Shown here in pieces: positions 14,502 through 20,817 of a DNA stretch of 60,594 nt. Positions within the stretch are counted from its first letter, which is position 1. The number at the start of each line of letters is the position of its first letter. The stretch comes from a virus: the IMG/VR virus record IMGVR_UViG_3300042549_005527, positions 1 through 60,594 of that record, one strand, 5' to 3'. The position numbers were made by a program, and so were the translations under genes. Under the pieces are notes generated by a model. It saw only the letters and a list, made by a program, of their open reading frames with translations. It had not been told where the DNA came from and did no database searches.

Positions 14502-14623
14502 TTAGTGCTCCTAGTGTGTTTGCTTAGGCCGAGTCTCCAAACTCGCTTCGTATCCCTTGGTTACAACCCTTTTTGCATTTCTGCTGGGTTCTTACATTTG
14601 AGGATCGCCTTGCTTCTGTCTAT
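14502..14623 (-). promoter_or_regulatory. Long structured leader with minimal uORFs
   Basis: About 120 nt between the promoter and the ATG at 14501. It contains CGAGT/ACTCG (14530-14545) and AACCC/GGGTT (14565-14590) stems, an ATG-TAA start-stop pair and a five-codon ORF (MQKGL). It could be a translational control leader; no known riboswitch is recognised. Confidence 0.4.
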
Positions 14624-14629
14624 GTGCTA

Positions 14630-14658
14630 ATTATAGCACGGTTTTACCATCCTGTCAA
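14630..14658 (-). promoter_or_regulatory. Sigma70 promoter for the gene starting at 14501
   Basis: TTGACA and TATAAT, 17-bp spacer ggatggtaaaaccgtgc. The TGA of the gene at 14655 is inside the -35 box. Confidence 0.92.
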
Positions 14659-14891
14659 CCGATCAAAACAACTTGTCGGCCTTCAACTTCGTCGGCGTCC
14701 TCGTTGTCCCAGTCAGGCTCAACAACTTTGTCCATGCGGTGGTAGTCGCTGTACTGCACGAGACCCATCTCTACGCTAGAGATTGCAGGGGCAACCTGTG
14801 TGCGCCAGTGGTCGCCATAGCCGTATTCGAAGTGGACTTCGGCATCCTGCGGCATGTGTTGCAGTTGCTCGATCAATTGCGCTACATTCAT
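14655..14891 (-). CDS. Conserved small phage protein (78 aa)
   Basis: MNVAQLIEQLQHMPQDAEV and FEYGYGDHWRTQVAPAI are typical of a small phage family of unknown function. The C-terminal half is acidic. Single gene. Confidence 0.7.
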   Translation of the reverse strand: MNVAQLIEQLQHMPQDAEVHFEYGYGDHWRTQVAPAISSVEMGLVQYSDYHRMDKVVEPDWDNEDADEVEGRQVVLIG

Positions 14892-14921
14892 TTCAGCTCC
14901 TTGGTGTTTCAGTGTACGTGT

Positions 14922-14951
14922 ATTATAGCATCAGTTTTACCAAACTGTCAA
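14922..14951 (-). promoter_or_regulatory. Sigma70 promoter for the gene starting at 14891
   Basis: TTGACA and TATAAT, 18-bp spacer. Confidence 0.88.
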
Positions 14952-14954
14952 CCA

Positions 14955-15098
14955 TTAACCCTTGCTCTTGGCGGGCTTCTGTTTGGCTTCAGCGGCAGCG
15001 ATCTTGCCCGAGTAGGCTTTGCCAGCTGTGTGGATCAGACCGGTTGCAGTGAACTTGATGGTGCCACCAGTGCTGGAAGGGATAGTTTTCTGTGTCAT
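14955..15098 (-). CDS. Small basic protein (47 aa)
   Basis: From the ATG at 15098: Thr/Ser-rich N-terminus and a Lys/Ala-rich C-terminus (AAAEAKQKPAKSKG). No family recognised. It sits cleanly between two promoters, which supports it as a gene. Confidence 0.6.
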   Translation of the reverse strand: MTQKTIPSSTGGTIKFTATGLIHTAGKAYSGKIAAAEAKQKPAKSKG

Positions 15099-15129
15099 TG
15101 TGTGTCCTAGTTGCGTTGTTGATGTGTGT

Positions 15130-15158
15130 ATTATACAATACTTTTGATAACCTGTCAA
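15130..15158 (-). promoter_or_regulatory. Sigma70 promoter for the gene starting at 15098
   Basis: TTGACA and TATAAT, 17-bp spacer. Confidence 0.92.
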
Positions 15159-15188
15159 CCCAAAGGGTTATTGGATTGGTCTTACAAT

Positions 15189-15208
15189 GGGCGGGTCACT
15201 AGCCGCCC
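15189..15208 (-). terminator. Hairpin after the gene ending at 15223
   Basis: GGGCGG/CCGCCC arms, 8-nt loop, 14 bp after the stop codon. No strong T tract. Confidence 0.5.
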
Positions 15209-15222
15209 AAACGCCTTAACTT

Positions 15223-15489
15223 TTAGCACTCAGGGTCAAAGTCTGCCCACTCTTGTGCTTCGTCCGGCTGTCCGTCACGTTCTTCAGCCTCGTACTCCTC
15301 TTGCAGTTCCTCGCTCATAGTAAGGAAGCTCTCGCAGTAGTGGAACAGTTCCTCAAACGCACGGCGCTCCGTACGGTTCAACTCTCGCAGGAACTGAGGG
15401 CCTTCCTCTTGCATAGTGTCCAACACTTGCTTCAGTGCAGACAGAGTGTTCTCGTTCATGCAATACGACATATTTGGGTAGTTGCTCAT
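15223..15489 (-). CDS. Acidic hypothetical protein (88 aa)
   Basis: Helical, Glu-rich, with FLRELNRTERRAFEELFHYCE in the centre and an acidic tail. ATG behind AAGGAACTAAG. No family recognised. Single gene. Confidence 0.65.
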   Translation of the reverse strand: MSNYPNMSYCMNENTLSALKQVLDTMQEEGPQFLRELNRTERRAFEELFHYCESFLTMSEELQEEYEAEERDGQPDEAQEWADFDPEC

Positions 15490-15520
15490 CTTAGTTCCTT
15501 AGTGCGTTGTTGATGTATGT

Positions 15521-15549
15521 ATTATAACAGGATTTGGATACCCTGTCAA
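15521..15549 (-). promoter_or_regulatory. Sigma70 promoter for the gene starting at 15489
   Basis: TTGACA and TATAAT, 17-bp spacer. Same ACCCT/AGGGT inverted repeat around the -35 as at 11191-11210. Confidence 0.92.
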
Positions 15550-15558
15550 CCTGTAGGG

Positions 15559-15807
15559 TTATTGCAGCACACACTTAACGATAATGCCCGGCCCGGCACT
15601 GTAGTAGCTGTCTCCACCTTGTGTAAGTGTAACGTTTTGTTTGCCGGCAGCTTCTTGCAGTGCTTTGAGCAGTTGCACATTTCCTTGGAAATAGCACTTG
15701 ACACGACGAACGTTTGAAGCGTCGGATTTAGTTTTGTTTGTGTACACTCCGTAGGAACTGGTGGAATGTTGTGCGATAATAGCACGGACTTGCTTAGTGT
15801 TTAGCAT
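15559..15807 (-). CDS. Hypothetical protein (82 aa)
   Basis: Basic N-terminal half (MLNTKQVRAIIAQH, then TNKTKSDASNVRRVKCYF) with a central helix LLKALQEAAG. No recognised motif. ATG behind AAGGAGCAAAC. Confidence 0.65.
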   Translation of the reverse strand: MLNTKQVRAIIAQHSTSSYGVYTNKTKSDASNVRRVKCYFQGNVQLLKALQEAAGKQNVTLTQGGDSYYSAGPGIIVKCVLQ

Positions 15808-15832
15808 GTTTGCTCCTTGTTGCGATGTATAT

Positions 15833-15861
15833 ATTATAACAACTTTTTACCAACCTGTCAA
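15833..15861 (-). promoter_or_regulatory. Sigma70 promoter for the gene starting at 15807
   Basis: TTGACA and TATAAT, 17-bp spacer. The TGA of the gene at 15858 is inside the -35 box. Confidence 0.92.
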
Positions 15862-16082
15862 CCTAACGTAGCAGAAACCCTATCCACTGCAGGGTCATAC
15901 TTGAGGAACACTTTGCCCTCACCGCCATCTGTGTCCACTACCGTGTAGCAGAACTCGTGCCCGTTGGTAATGCCCAGGAAGCGAGCAGACTTGAGTTTAG
16001 GGCGGCCTTTGACCGGCAAGGCCTCCTCTAGCATAAAGGAGGGCATGTTAGTAAGGAGTTTAAGTTTGTCTGCTGTAATCAT
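15858..16082 (-). CDS. Conserved small phage protein (74 aa)
   Basis: SARFLGITNGHEFCYTVVDTD and KVFLKYDPAVDRVSA match a recurrent small phage family, function unknown. ATG behind AAGGAGACAAC, which overlaps the end of the upstream gene. Confidence 0.7.
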   Translation of the reverse strand: MITADKLKLLTNMPSFMLEEALPVKGRPKLKSARFLGITNGHEFCYTVVDTDGGEGKVFLKYDPAVDRVSATLG

Positions 16083-16091
16083 GTTGTCTCC

Positions 16092-16250
16092 TTAATCTAC
16101 ATAATAGTCAATCCGCTCTACCAGTGCATCCATTGCAGTTTTTAGTTCCCATTCCACAGTCTCGCACTCTGCAATAGTCATGCCGTCGCAGGTAGCAGTT
16201 GCCAGCATGTCTTCAATCTCACGCAGTTTCTCTAAAATTGTATCACGCAT
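16092..16250 (-). CDS. Small helical protein (52 aa)
   Basis: ATG at 16250 behind AAGGAGCAGAC; MRDTILEKLREIEDMLATAT opens a mostly helical acidic protein ending ERIDYYVD. It lies between a sigma70 promoter and the next gene, which starts 9 bp after its stop. Function unknown. Confidence 0.65.
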   Translation of the reverse strand: MRDTILEKLREIEDMLATATCDGMTIAECETVEWELKTAMDALVERIDYYVD

Positions 16251-16276
16251 GTCTGCTCCTTAGTGTGTAAGCATGT

Positions 16277-16305
16277 ATTATAACGCAAAACACGCACAGG
16301 GTCAA
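16277..16305 (-). promoter_or_regulatory. Sigma70 promoter nested in a terminator hairpin
   Basis: TTGACC and TATAAT, 17-bp spacer, driving the gene at 16250. The -35 box and the start of the spacer are the 3' arm of the hairpin at 16293-16321, and the terminator T tract lies in the spacer. Confidence 0.88.
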
Positions 16306-16321
16306 CCAAAGACCCTGTGCG
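16293..16321 (-). terminator. Intrinsic terminator overlapping a promoter
   Basis: An 11-bp perfect stem (arm GACCCTGTGCG), 7-nt loop, then TTTT on the minus strand, just after the gene ending at 16333. Confidence 0.78.
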
Positions 16322-16332
16322 CTGTACAGTTA

Positions 16333-16719
16333 TTAAACGTCCGCACACTCTGCGTAAACAGCGTCCACATGTGCAGGGTCCAAACGTGCAAGCCCTGCAA
16401 TAAATGCAGCCCCTACATCGCAAGATACGTAGCAGTCCTCCTGCATCCCCTGCTCGCTGTAGCTTACATCGTTTGCTTCAGCTTCAGCAAAGCCCAGCGT
16501 TTGCAAGTATGTACGCAGTTCCTGCATAAACTGTTTGTCTGTGTAAATTAAACCCAATGCGTTGACGTCCCAAGTGTCTGTGTTAAAGTACACGCACAGC
16601 TCGCCAAAGTCTCTCTCGTTGTTAATGTACTGCAAGTCCAGCTTCACAATGTCTACTGCTTTAGCAGTGCGGCTCCAGTAGCCACGTCCGTTTGTGTGCA
16701 GTGTTGTGTATGCTTTCAT
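16333..16719 (-). CDS. Conserved phage protein (128 aa)
   Basis: FGELCVYFNTDTWDVNALGLIYTD, then FMQELRTYL and SYSEQGMQEDCYVSCDVG, are recognisable from other large phages; function unknown. ATG behind a GGAGCGATAC site. Single gene with its own promoter and terminator. Confidence 0.72.
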   Translation of the reverse strand: MKAYTTLHTNGRGYWSRTAKAVDIVKLDLQYINNERDFGELCVYFNTDTWDVNALGLIYTDKQFMQELRTYLQTLGFAEAEANDVSYSEQGMQEDCYVSCDVGAAFIAGLARLDPAHVDAVYAECADV

Positions 16720-16748
16720 GTATCGCTCCGTTTGTTTAGTGTAAGTGT

Positions 16749-16777
16749 ATTATAACGCAAAAAACGCACAGTGTCAA
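16749..16777 (-). promoter_or_regulatory. Sigma70 promoter nested in a terminator hairpin
   Basis: TTGACA and TATAAT, 17-bp spacer that contains a six-T run. Drives the gene at 16719. Confidence 0.9.
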
Positions 16778-16792
16778 CTAAAGACCCTGTGC
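16766..16792 (-). terminator. Intrinsic terminator overlapping a promoter
   Basis: A 10-bp stem with one mismatch (GCACAGGGTC with GACACTGTGC), 7-nt loop, then GTTTTTT. It ends the gene at 16802 while supplying the -35 of the next gene. Confidence 0.78.
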
Positions 16793-16801
16793 TGTGTAGT
16801 G

Positions 16802-16945
16802 TTACTCGACAAGCTCTTCGTCAATAGCACATGCAAGCGCATTGTAAGCATTTTGTATAGCAACATGCTCGTCTAGTTCCGCTTCCTCTAAGAGGTCTTG
16901 TATGCGTAACATTGCTACAGCGAGTTTGTGTTGTAATTCTGTCAT
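16802..16945 (-). CDS. Small helical acidic protein (47 aa)
   Basis: ATG at 16945 behind AAAAAGGAGCAACT. MTELQHKLAVAMLRIQDLLE begins a single amphipathic helix; the end is acidic. It is flanked by a promoter and a terminator, which supports expression. Function unknown. Confidence 0.65.
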   Translation of the reverse strand: MTELQHKLAVAMLRIQDLLEEAELDEHVAIQNAYNALACAIDEELVE

Positions 16946-16972
16946 AGTTGCTCCTTTTTAGTGTATGTGTGT

Positions 16973-17001
16973 ATTATAACATGAAACACAGCGTAGAGCA
17001 A
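16973..17001 (-). promoter_or_regulatory. Sigma70-like promoter nested in a hairpin
   Basis: TTGCTC and TATAAT, 17-bp spacer, driving the gene at 16945. The -35 deviates because it falls at the loop/arm border of the hairpin at 16987-17020. Confidence 0.72.
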
Positions 17002-17020
17002 GCAATAGCCCTACGCTGTG
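16987..17020 (-). terminator. Hairpin terminator overlapping a promoter
   Basis: A 10-bp perfect stem (CACAGCGTAG/CTACGCTGTG) with a 14-nt loop, followed by TTT only. It ends the gene at 17026. Confidence 0.65.
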
Positions 17021-17025
17021 CAGGG

Positions 17026-17280
17026 TTATACTAGCAGGAAGTTTTGTGTGCGAAGCTGTGCTTTTGCTTGTGCAAGCACACGCTCAAAACTTGCTTGACG
17101 TGCAGTTGCACTTTCCTCTAGTGTTGCAAAATCGCCACTCTTAAAAACTGCATTGCTGATGCTTACAATAATGTTGCCATTTTTGTCTGTTTTGCTTTTG
17201 TCAAAAGTAACTAACAAACGGACTGTGTTTAGTTTTTTGTTAACTACTACTTTTGCGTATGCTGTGCAGTTTGTTTGCAT
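17026..17280 (-). CDS. Hypothetical protein (84 aa)
   Basis: The ATG at 17280 has GGAG 7 bp upstream, so it is preferred over the ATG at 17292. N-terminal beta-type half (AKVVVNKKLNTVRLLVTF) and helical C-terminal half. No family recognised. Confidence 0.65.
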   Translation of the reverse strand: MQTNCTAYAKVVVNKKLNTVRLLVTFDKSKTDKNGNIIVSISNAVFKSGDFATLEESATARQASFERVLAQAKAQLRTQNFLLV

Positions 17281-17311
17281 TGTGAGCTCCATTGCTGTTT
17301 AGTGTAAGTGT

Positions 17312-17340
17312 ATTATAACGCACTTTCGCCACTTTGTCAA
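17312..17340 (-). promoter_or_regulatory. Sigma70 promoter for the gene starting at 17280
   Basis: TTGACA and TATAAT, 17-bp spacer. Confidence 0.92.
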
Positions 17341-17365
17341 CCCCACACTGCTGGTAGGGTTATTT

Positions 17366-17436
17366 GTTGTGTTTTTACAACACTCAAGGATGGGAGGGGT
17401 TGCTACTACGGGACACTACCCCCGCACCCCTCCCGG
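17366..17436 (-). terminator. GC-rich hairpin plus T-rich hairpin after the YubB-like gene
   Basis: GGGAGGGG/CCCCTCCC arms enclose GGGGGTAGTGTCCC, the same core as after the HTH gene near 12675. A TGTTGT/ACAACA hairpin follows. A likely terminator for the three-gene unit ending at 17444. Confidence 0.5.
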
Positions 17437-17443
17437 AGCAAAC

Positions 17444-18058
17444 TTACTCGTTAGTGGCGCTGAGTCCACCGTCCAAGTCAATATCAATGTTCTCTTCTTC
17501 CTCTTGGTCCGCTTCCCACTCAGCCACTGACTCGCTGATGCCAAACGCCTCGTCCAACTCTACAGGCAACTCTGCCGCAATCTCTTCTGAGTTCATACCA
17601 CCGTACTCGTAGAAGGCATCATCACCGTTGTCCCATACACCAGCAAAGGCCATACCTGGCTCGTAATACATGGCACGGATGCGAAAGCCCTGTTCCATCA
17701 GCAGTTGATAGGCATTGCAAGGAGGGCTCCACGCTGAGTCAAAGCCCAGCATCAAGCCACCTGGGATGTCCTGTGCTGGATTACCGTCTGCACCCACGTC
17801 CCACTTGGTTCCCCATGTGCCCACACAGAAGTCATACCAGTTGGCAAACCCGTAACGCATACGGTTCAACTCGCTTTGTTCTTCCAGCTTCTGTTGCTCC
17901 ACTGGATCGCCCAGTGAGCCTGCTACAATATGCAGATCCTCTGGCACTGGAATGAACTCTTGTAGCAAGGCACCCTTGTTGAATGCTTCACGCACACGCT
18001 CAATCATTGCTGGGTCATCGTGGTAGATCTCTACCGAGTTGTTGCACCAATTAGGCAT
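17444..18058 (-). CDS. YubB-like (Api92/DUF1281) ferredoxin-like-fold protein
   Basis: A 204-residue protein opening MPNWCNNSVEIYHDDPAMIE, the hallmark of the DUF1281/Api92-like family found in phages and plasmids. NWYDFCVGTWGTKWDVG and FDSAWSPPCNAY are also family features. The C-terminal 45 residues are highly acidic. The role is unknown. Last gene of a three-gene unit; its ATG overlaps the upstream TAA. Confidence 0.8.
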   Translation of the reverse strand: MPNWCNNSVEIYHDDPAMIERVREAFNKGALLQEFIPVPEDLHIVAGSLGDPVEQQKLEEQSELNRMRYGFANWYDFCVGTWGTKWDVGADGNPAQDIPGGLMLGFDSAWSPPCNAYQLLMEQGFRIRAMYYEPGMAFAGVWDNGDDAFYEYGGMNSEEIAAELPVELDEAFGISESVAEWEADQEEEENIDIDLDGGLSATNE

Positions 18059-18207
18059 TATTGAAGCTCCTCAGGTAAGTAGGCCAACAGTGTGTCGTTG
18101 GGCAGTTCCAACAACAGTTCGTAGATCGCAGTAAAGTCACCAGCGACCACATCCTTTTGTATTTGATCAATCACTTGATCAATCAAGACTTCGCGTTCAG
18201 TAATCAT
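18058..18207 (-). CDS. Small acidic protein (49 aa)
   Basis: ATG at 18207 overlaps the upstream TGA (ATGA); its own TAA overlaps the next ATG (TAATG). MITEREVLIDQVIDQIQKDV is helical. Double coupling strongly supports translation. Function unknown. Confidence 0.68.
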   Translation of the reverse strand: MITEREVLIDQVIDQIQKDVVAGDFTAIYELLLELPNDTLLAYLPEELQ

Positions 18208-18473
18208 ACAATCTCCTCTTCCCACTCGTAGAATGTAACGCTAGGATCCATCTTCTTCAACTGCCGGGCCGCAGTGACCAACTCCTTGTATCTCCGATTG
18301 ACCTCTGCACGGGGCAGTTCGCCATCGCAGGTCAAGTTCTCAGGACTCAGGGCCGCATCAATCATGTCTGCAACACGCTGACGACCCTTAGCAGTTTTGA
18401 TCTCATACTGCTCGCCTTTGAAGAAACTGTTCCAGTGATTCTTCTGTGCAATGAACTCTTGTAGTGCTTTCAT
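18204..18473 (-). CDS. Hypothetical protein (89 aa)
   Basis: Helical and charged, with EIKTAKGRQRVADMIDAAL in the first half. ATG behind AAAGGAGCAAAG. First gene of the unit that ends with the YubB-like protein. No family recognised. Confidence 0.65.
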   Translation of the reverse strand: MKALQEFIAQKNHWNSFFKGEQYEIKTAKGRQRVADMIDAALSPENLTCDGELPRAEVNRRYKELVTAARQLKKMDPSVTFYEWEEEIV

Positions 18474-18499
18474 CTTTGCTCCTTTGTTGCTAAGTGTGT

Positions 18500-18528
18500 A
18501 TTATAGCAAGAAAACAGGGGATTGTCAA
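18500..18528 (-). promoter_or_regulatory. Sigma70 promoter for the gene starting at 18473
   Basis: TTGACA and TATAAT, 17-bp spacer. Confidence 0.92.
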
Positions 18529-18710
18529 CTACCCGCCGGTCCGTCTCCGGTGTTCAGTGTGACAAACATTATGTCCTAGTACCCCGTCAGCACACTCGTG
18601 TAAACTTTCGTTTACAACTGCCTTCATGCCCTGTAGCAACCTGTCCCCGTCGGAACCTTTCGCTTGCTACAGGCCCTAACGGACTAGGTAACCCTGTTTG
18701 TTTCTTACTA
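18529..18710 (-). ncRNA. Candidate structured small RNA of about 180 nt
   Basis: A perfect promoter (18745-18717) is followed by about 180 bp that fold strongly. There is a 10-bp stem (18630-18639 with 18664-18673, arm CCTGTAGCAA), a 7-bp stem capped by a GAAA tetraloop on the transcript (18599-18616) and a CCTA/TAGG hairpin at the 5' end. The next promoter begins right after it. A 32-codon ORF (ATG 18627, MKAVVNESLHEC) exists without a good ribosome-binding site. Start and end are inferred. Confidence 0.6.
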
Positions 18711-18716
18711 TGCCTA

Positions 18717-18745
18717 ATTATAGCAAGGTTTTACCAAGTTGTCAA
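18717..18745 (-). promoter_or_regulatory. Sigma70 promoter for the structured RNA
   Basis: TTGACA and TATAAT, 17-bp spacer acttggtaaaaccttgc. The TGA of the gene at 18742 is inside the -35 box. Confidence 0.9.
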
Positions 18746-18972
18746 CCAAACGCCTTGAATAACCCTACAATGCCTATGGCTAATGCCACAACGTTGACAG
18801 TGAACTGAGGCATGTTGCGCACTCGCACAGTCCAGATCAAGAACAACACTGTACCAATGAACGCGGCCACAATGTTCCAAGGGTAGGCCTCAGGCCCCAT
18901 GGCATTGAGCACATGCATGGCAATGATGGCCACTGCCCCTGACCACTGTAGTACTTCATTAATATTACGCAT
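18742..18972 (-). CDS. Small membrane protein (76 aa)
   Basis: From the ATG at 18972, behind a GAGAAGG site. Three hydrophobic segments (WSGAVAIIAMHVL, IVAAFIGTVLFLIW, VNVVALAIGIVGLF) indicate a polytopic inner-membrane protein. It overlaps the upstream gene by 8 bp. Function unknown. Confidence 0.68.
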   Translation of the reverse strand: MRNINEVLQWSGAVAIIAMHVLNAMGPEAYPWNIVAAFIGTVLFLIWTVRVRNMPQFTVNVVALAIGIVGLFKAFG

Positions 18973-19363
18973 CAATACCTTCTCGATCAACCATGTCGCT
19001 CAACTCAGCGAATTTTTGTTTGTACTTGTAGACTTCACGTTTGGCCTCATGCAGTGCTTCGCTGATGCAGTCCTCTGCGGTGCCGTCTGTCAATACCTCA
19101 CGGGCATCCTTGTACAGGCACCCGCCCAGGTAGTGAGAGCCCATCTCAAGGCTGTCAACCATTACACGTACACGCAACATGAACCAGTCCAAGTTGCCCG
19201 AGTCAATATCCCGGGCCATCTCTTTGAGATCAAAAAGGGGAACACCGTTCTCGTCCAGGCTGTCATCGAAACAGTCTGACAGACTCAAGTCCTCGTAGCT
19301 CTTGTCTACGATCACAGTAAAGCCATCGCGCTCGTAAGTTGCCAGTTCATCGTAGTATCGCAT
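18965..19363 (-). CDS. Conserved phage protein (132 aa)
   Basis: LFDLKEMARDIDSGNLDWFMLRVRVMV and YLGGCLYKDAREVLTDGTAEDCI are strongly recognisable from other large phages; function unknown. ATG behind AAGGAACACCC. Middle gene of a three-gene unit. Confidence 0.74.
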   Translation of the reverse strand: MRYYDELATYERDGFTVIVDKSYEDLSLSDCFDDSLDENGVPLFDLKEMARDIDSGNLDWFMLRVRVMVDSLEMGSHYLGGCLYKDAREVLTDGTAEDCISEALHEAKREVYKYKQKFAELSDMVDREGIDA

Positions 19364-19376
19364 GGGTGTTCCTTAA

Positions 19377-19634
19377 TTAATAGTGGTGACGTGAGCCAGG
19401 GTCGCAGAAGTCTGCATTGTCCGGAGTCCACTCTTCTGTGGGCTCGTCTTCTTCCTCTTCGTCCTCTGGCTCGTCCTCTACAAGGTCGTTAGCCAGCATC
19501 ATCTCATGCACGGAACTCTCGCTGAGCCAGCTGAGGCACATTTCTGCCACAGCACGTGGGTCCAGCAGGCCCTCGTCCATCATGTCCAGCATCCGTGTAG
19601 TTGCAGGGCGAATCTTTGCGTACGAATTAAACAT
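19377..19634 (-). CDS. Acidic conserved phage protein (85 aa)
   Basis: MFNSYAKIRPATTRMLDMMDEGLLDPRAVAEMC is a recurrent phage motif. The C-terminal half is a run of Glu/Asp, possibly a DNA mimic or a protein-binding tail. First gene of its unit. Confidence 0.72.
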   Translation of the reverse strand: MFNSYAKIRPATTRMLDMMDEGLLDPRAVAEMCLSWLSESSVHEMMLANDLVEDEPEDEEEEDEPTEEWTPDNADFCDPGSRHHY

Positions 19635-19664
19635 ATCAGCTCCTTTGTGTTTCAGTGTAAGTGT

Positions 19665-19693
19665 ATTATAACAGAGAACTCAATCCCTGTCAA
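19665..19693 (-). promoter_or_regulatory. Sigma70 promoter for the gene starting at 19634
   Basis: TTGACA and TATAAT, 17-bp spacer. Confidence 0.92.
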
Positions 19694-19701
19694 CTGTAGG
19701 G

Positions 19702-20058
19702 TTATTCAACACCCACAGTGACGTCCACTTCAATGTCTGTAACTGTGCCAGCGAGATCGTACTTGATCCCAGTAACAGCCGCGCCGTAGTTCACAGCCGC
19801 AAGTCGCTCTTTGAGCATACTCTCGAGATCTCCCAGCATGTCGCCTAGGAAGTCCGCAGTGCTGTCTTTAACGCCACGCAGGGTCTCGTTGATCCCGTTG
19901 CGAGACAAGTCCTCTTGCCCGTCCATGATCATGTCAATGAACGCTTCTGTTTGGCTGATCAAGGCCTGCTCTACAATAGCGTTGATCAGCTCTCTGTTGG
20001 CAAACATAAAGGCGCTGGCCTTAAACGTCTTGTCGCCTGCTTTGAAAATCACTGACAT
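19702..20058 (-). CDS. Hypothetical protein (118 aa)
   Basis: MSVIFKAGDKTFKASAF, a helical middle, and a C-terminal beta segment (GTVTDIEVDVTVGVE). No family recognised. ATG behind AGGAGAAGACC. Single gene. Confidence 0.65.
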   Translation of the reverse strand: MSVIFKAGDKTFKASAFMFANRELINAIVEQALISQTEAFIDMIMDGQEDLSRNGINETLRGVKDSTADFLGDMLGDLESMLKERLAAVNYGAAVTGIKYDLAGTVTDIEVDVTVGVE

Positions 20059-20084
20059 GGTCTTCTCCTGTTGAACAAGTATGT

Positions 20085-20113
20085 ATTATAACACTGAACA
20101 GTGAGCAGGGCAA
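20085..20113 (-). promoter_or_regulatory. Sigma70-like promoter nested in a hairpin
   Basis: TTGCCC and TATAAT, 17-bp spacer. The deviant -35 is forced by the 13-bp stem at 20098-20133. Confidence 0.75.
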
Positions 20114-20133
20114 CCTATAACCCTGCTCACTGT
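20098..20133 (-). terminator. Hairpin terminator overlapping a promoter
   Basis: A 13-bp perfect stem (ACAGTGAGCAGGG/CCCTGCTCACTGT), 10-nt loop, directly after the gene ending at 20138. The weak T content suggests either termination without a long U tract or a processing signal. Confidence 0.68.
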
Positions 20134-20137
20134 AGGG

Positions 20138-20410
20138 TCAAACAACTTCCAGCATGGACGCAGGCACTTTCCACAAGCCCTGCTGAGTACGTACTGTGAC
20201 AAACTTGATGGCGATCTTGTCCACAACACCCTGCATGGTGATGCCTGTTTTGGTGCTGGTAAAACGCACAGCACCACCCAAGCGAACTGCTCGCTTGTTG
20301 GCATCACCCAGACGGGCCCGGGCAAACTTCACAGCGTCAATGATGCTGGACAGTTGCTCGTTGGTGAAGTTGCCTGCCAGGATCTCTGCGTTGACTGATT
20401 GAATACTCAT
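20138..20410 (-). CDS. Conserved small phage protein (90 aa)
   Basis: NEQLSSIIDAVKFARARLG, then GGAVRFTSTKTGITMQGVV and a C-terminal QGLWKVPASMLEVV, suggest an N-terminal helix and an SH3-like beta barrel; a recurrent phage family. ATG behind AAGGAGCAACG. Function unknown. Confidence 0.7.
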   Translation of the reverse strand: MSIQSVNAEILAGNFTNEQLSSIIDAVKFARARLGDANKRAVRLGGAVRFTSTKTGITMQGVVDKIAIKFVTVRTQQGLWKVPASMLEVV

Positions 20411-20436
20411 CGTTGCTCCTTAGTGTGTAAGTGTAT

Positions 20437-20466
20437 ATTATACGGTAAAACCGATAACCTTGTCAA
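20437..20466 (-). promoter_or_regulatory. Sigma70 promoter for the gene starting at 20410
   Basis: TTGACA and TATAAT, 18-bp spacer with the CGGTAAAACCG palindrome (plus-strand reading). The TAA stop of the gene at 20438 is inside the -10 box. Confidence 0.88.
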
Positions 20467-20599
20467 CCATCGGGTTTTTACGAGCCACAGCCCGCCATGC
20501 CCGATTGGCCTTAGCATATTGCTGGGCGTTTGTAGTAAAGCCCGGGAAGCGAGTCTTGGCCCAGATCACAAAGTTCAAACGTTCAATCTCGTTCTTCAT
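20438..20599 (-). CDS. Small basic protein (53 aa)
   Basis: ATG at 20599 overlaps the upstream TGA (ATGA). MKNEIERLNFVIWAKTRFPG and a basic middle (KANRAWRAVARKN) are visible. The last ten codons run across the whole promoter of the next gene and stop at the TAA inside TATAAT. Function unknown. Confidence 0.62.
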   Translation of the reverse strand: MKNEIERLNFVIWAKTRFPGFTTNAQQYAKANRAWRAVARKNPMVDKVIGFTV

Positions 20600-20817
20600 T
20601 CTTCAACTCCGAAATGTTGTTTAATAGTATCTGCCACATGCGGAAAATACTGCGATGAATGATCCATTGAATCTATCAAACCAGCACATTCCTTCACAAT
20701 CAACTCGGCGAATCGTTCAGCAAACTTCTGCAAGTCCTGCATGTCCATTGTGGACCAAGTGCCGGCGAATTTCTCATCCAGCGTTTGGCCCATCAGTGCT
20801 TTAATTTGTTCGTTCAT
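20596..20817 (-). CDS. Small helical phage protein (73 aa)
   Basis: From the ATG at 20817, which overlaps the upstream TGA as TGATG. MNEQIKALMGQTLDEKFAGTW, then LQKFAERFAELIVKECAGLID, is a common helical pattern in small phage proteins. Function unknown. Confidence 0.68.
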   Translation of the reverse strand: MNEQIKALMGQTLDEKFAGTWSTMDMQDLQKFAERFAELIVKECAGLIDSMDHSSQYFPHVADTIKQHFGVEE

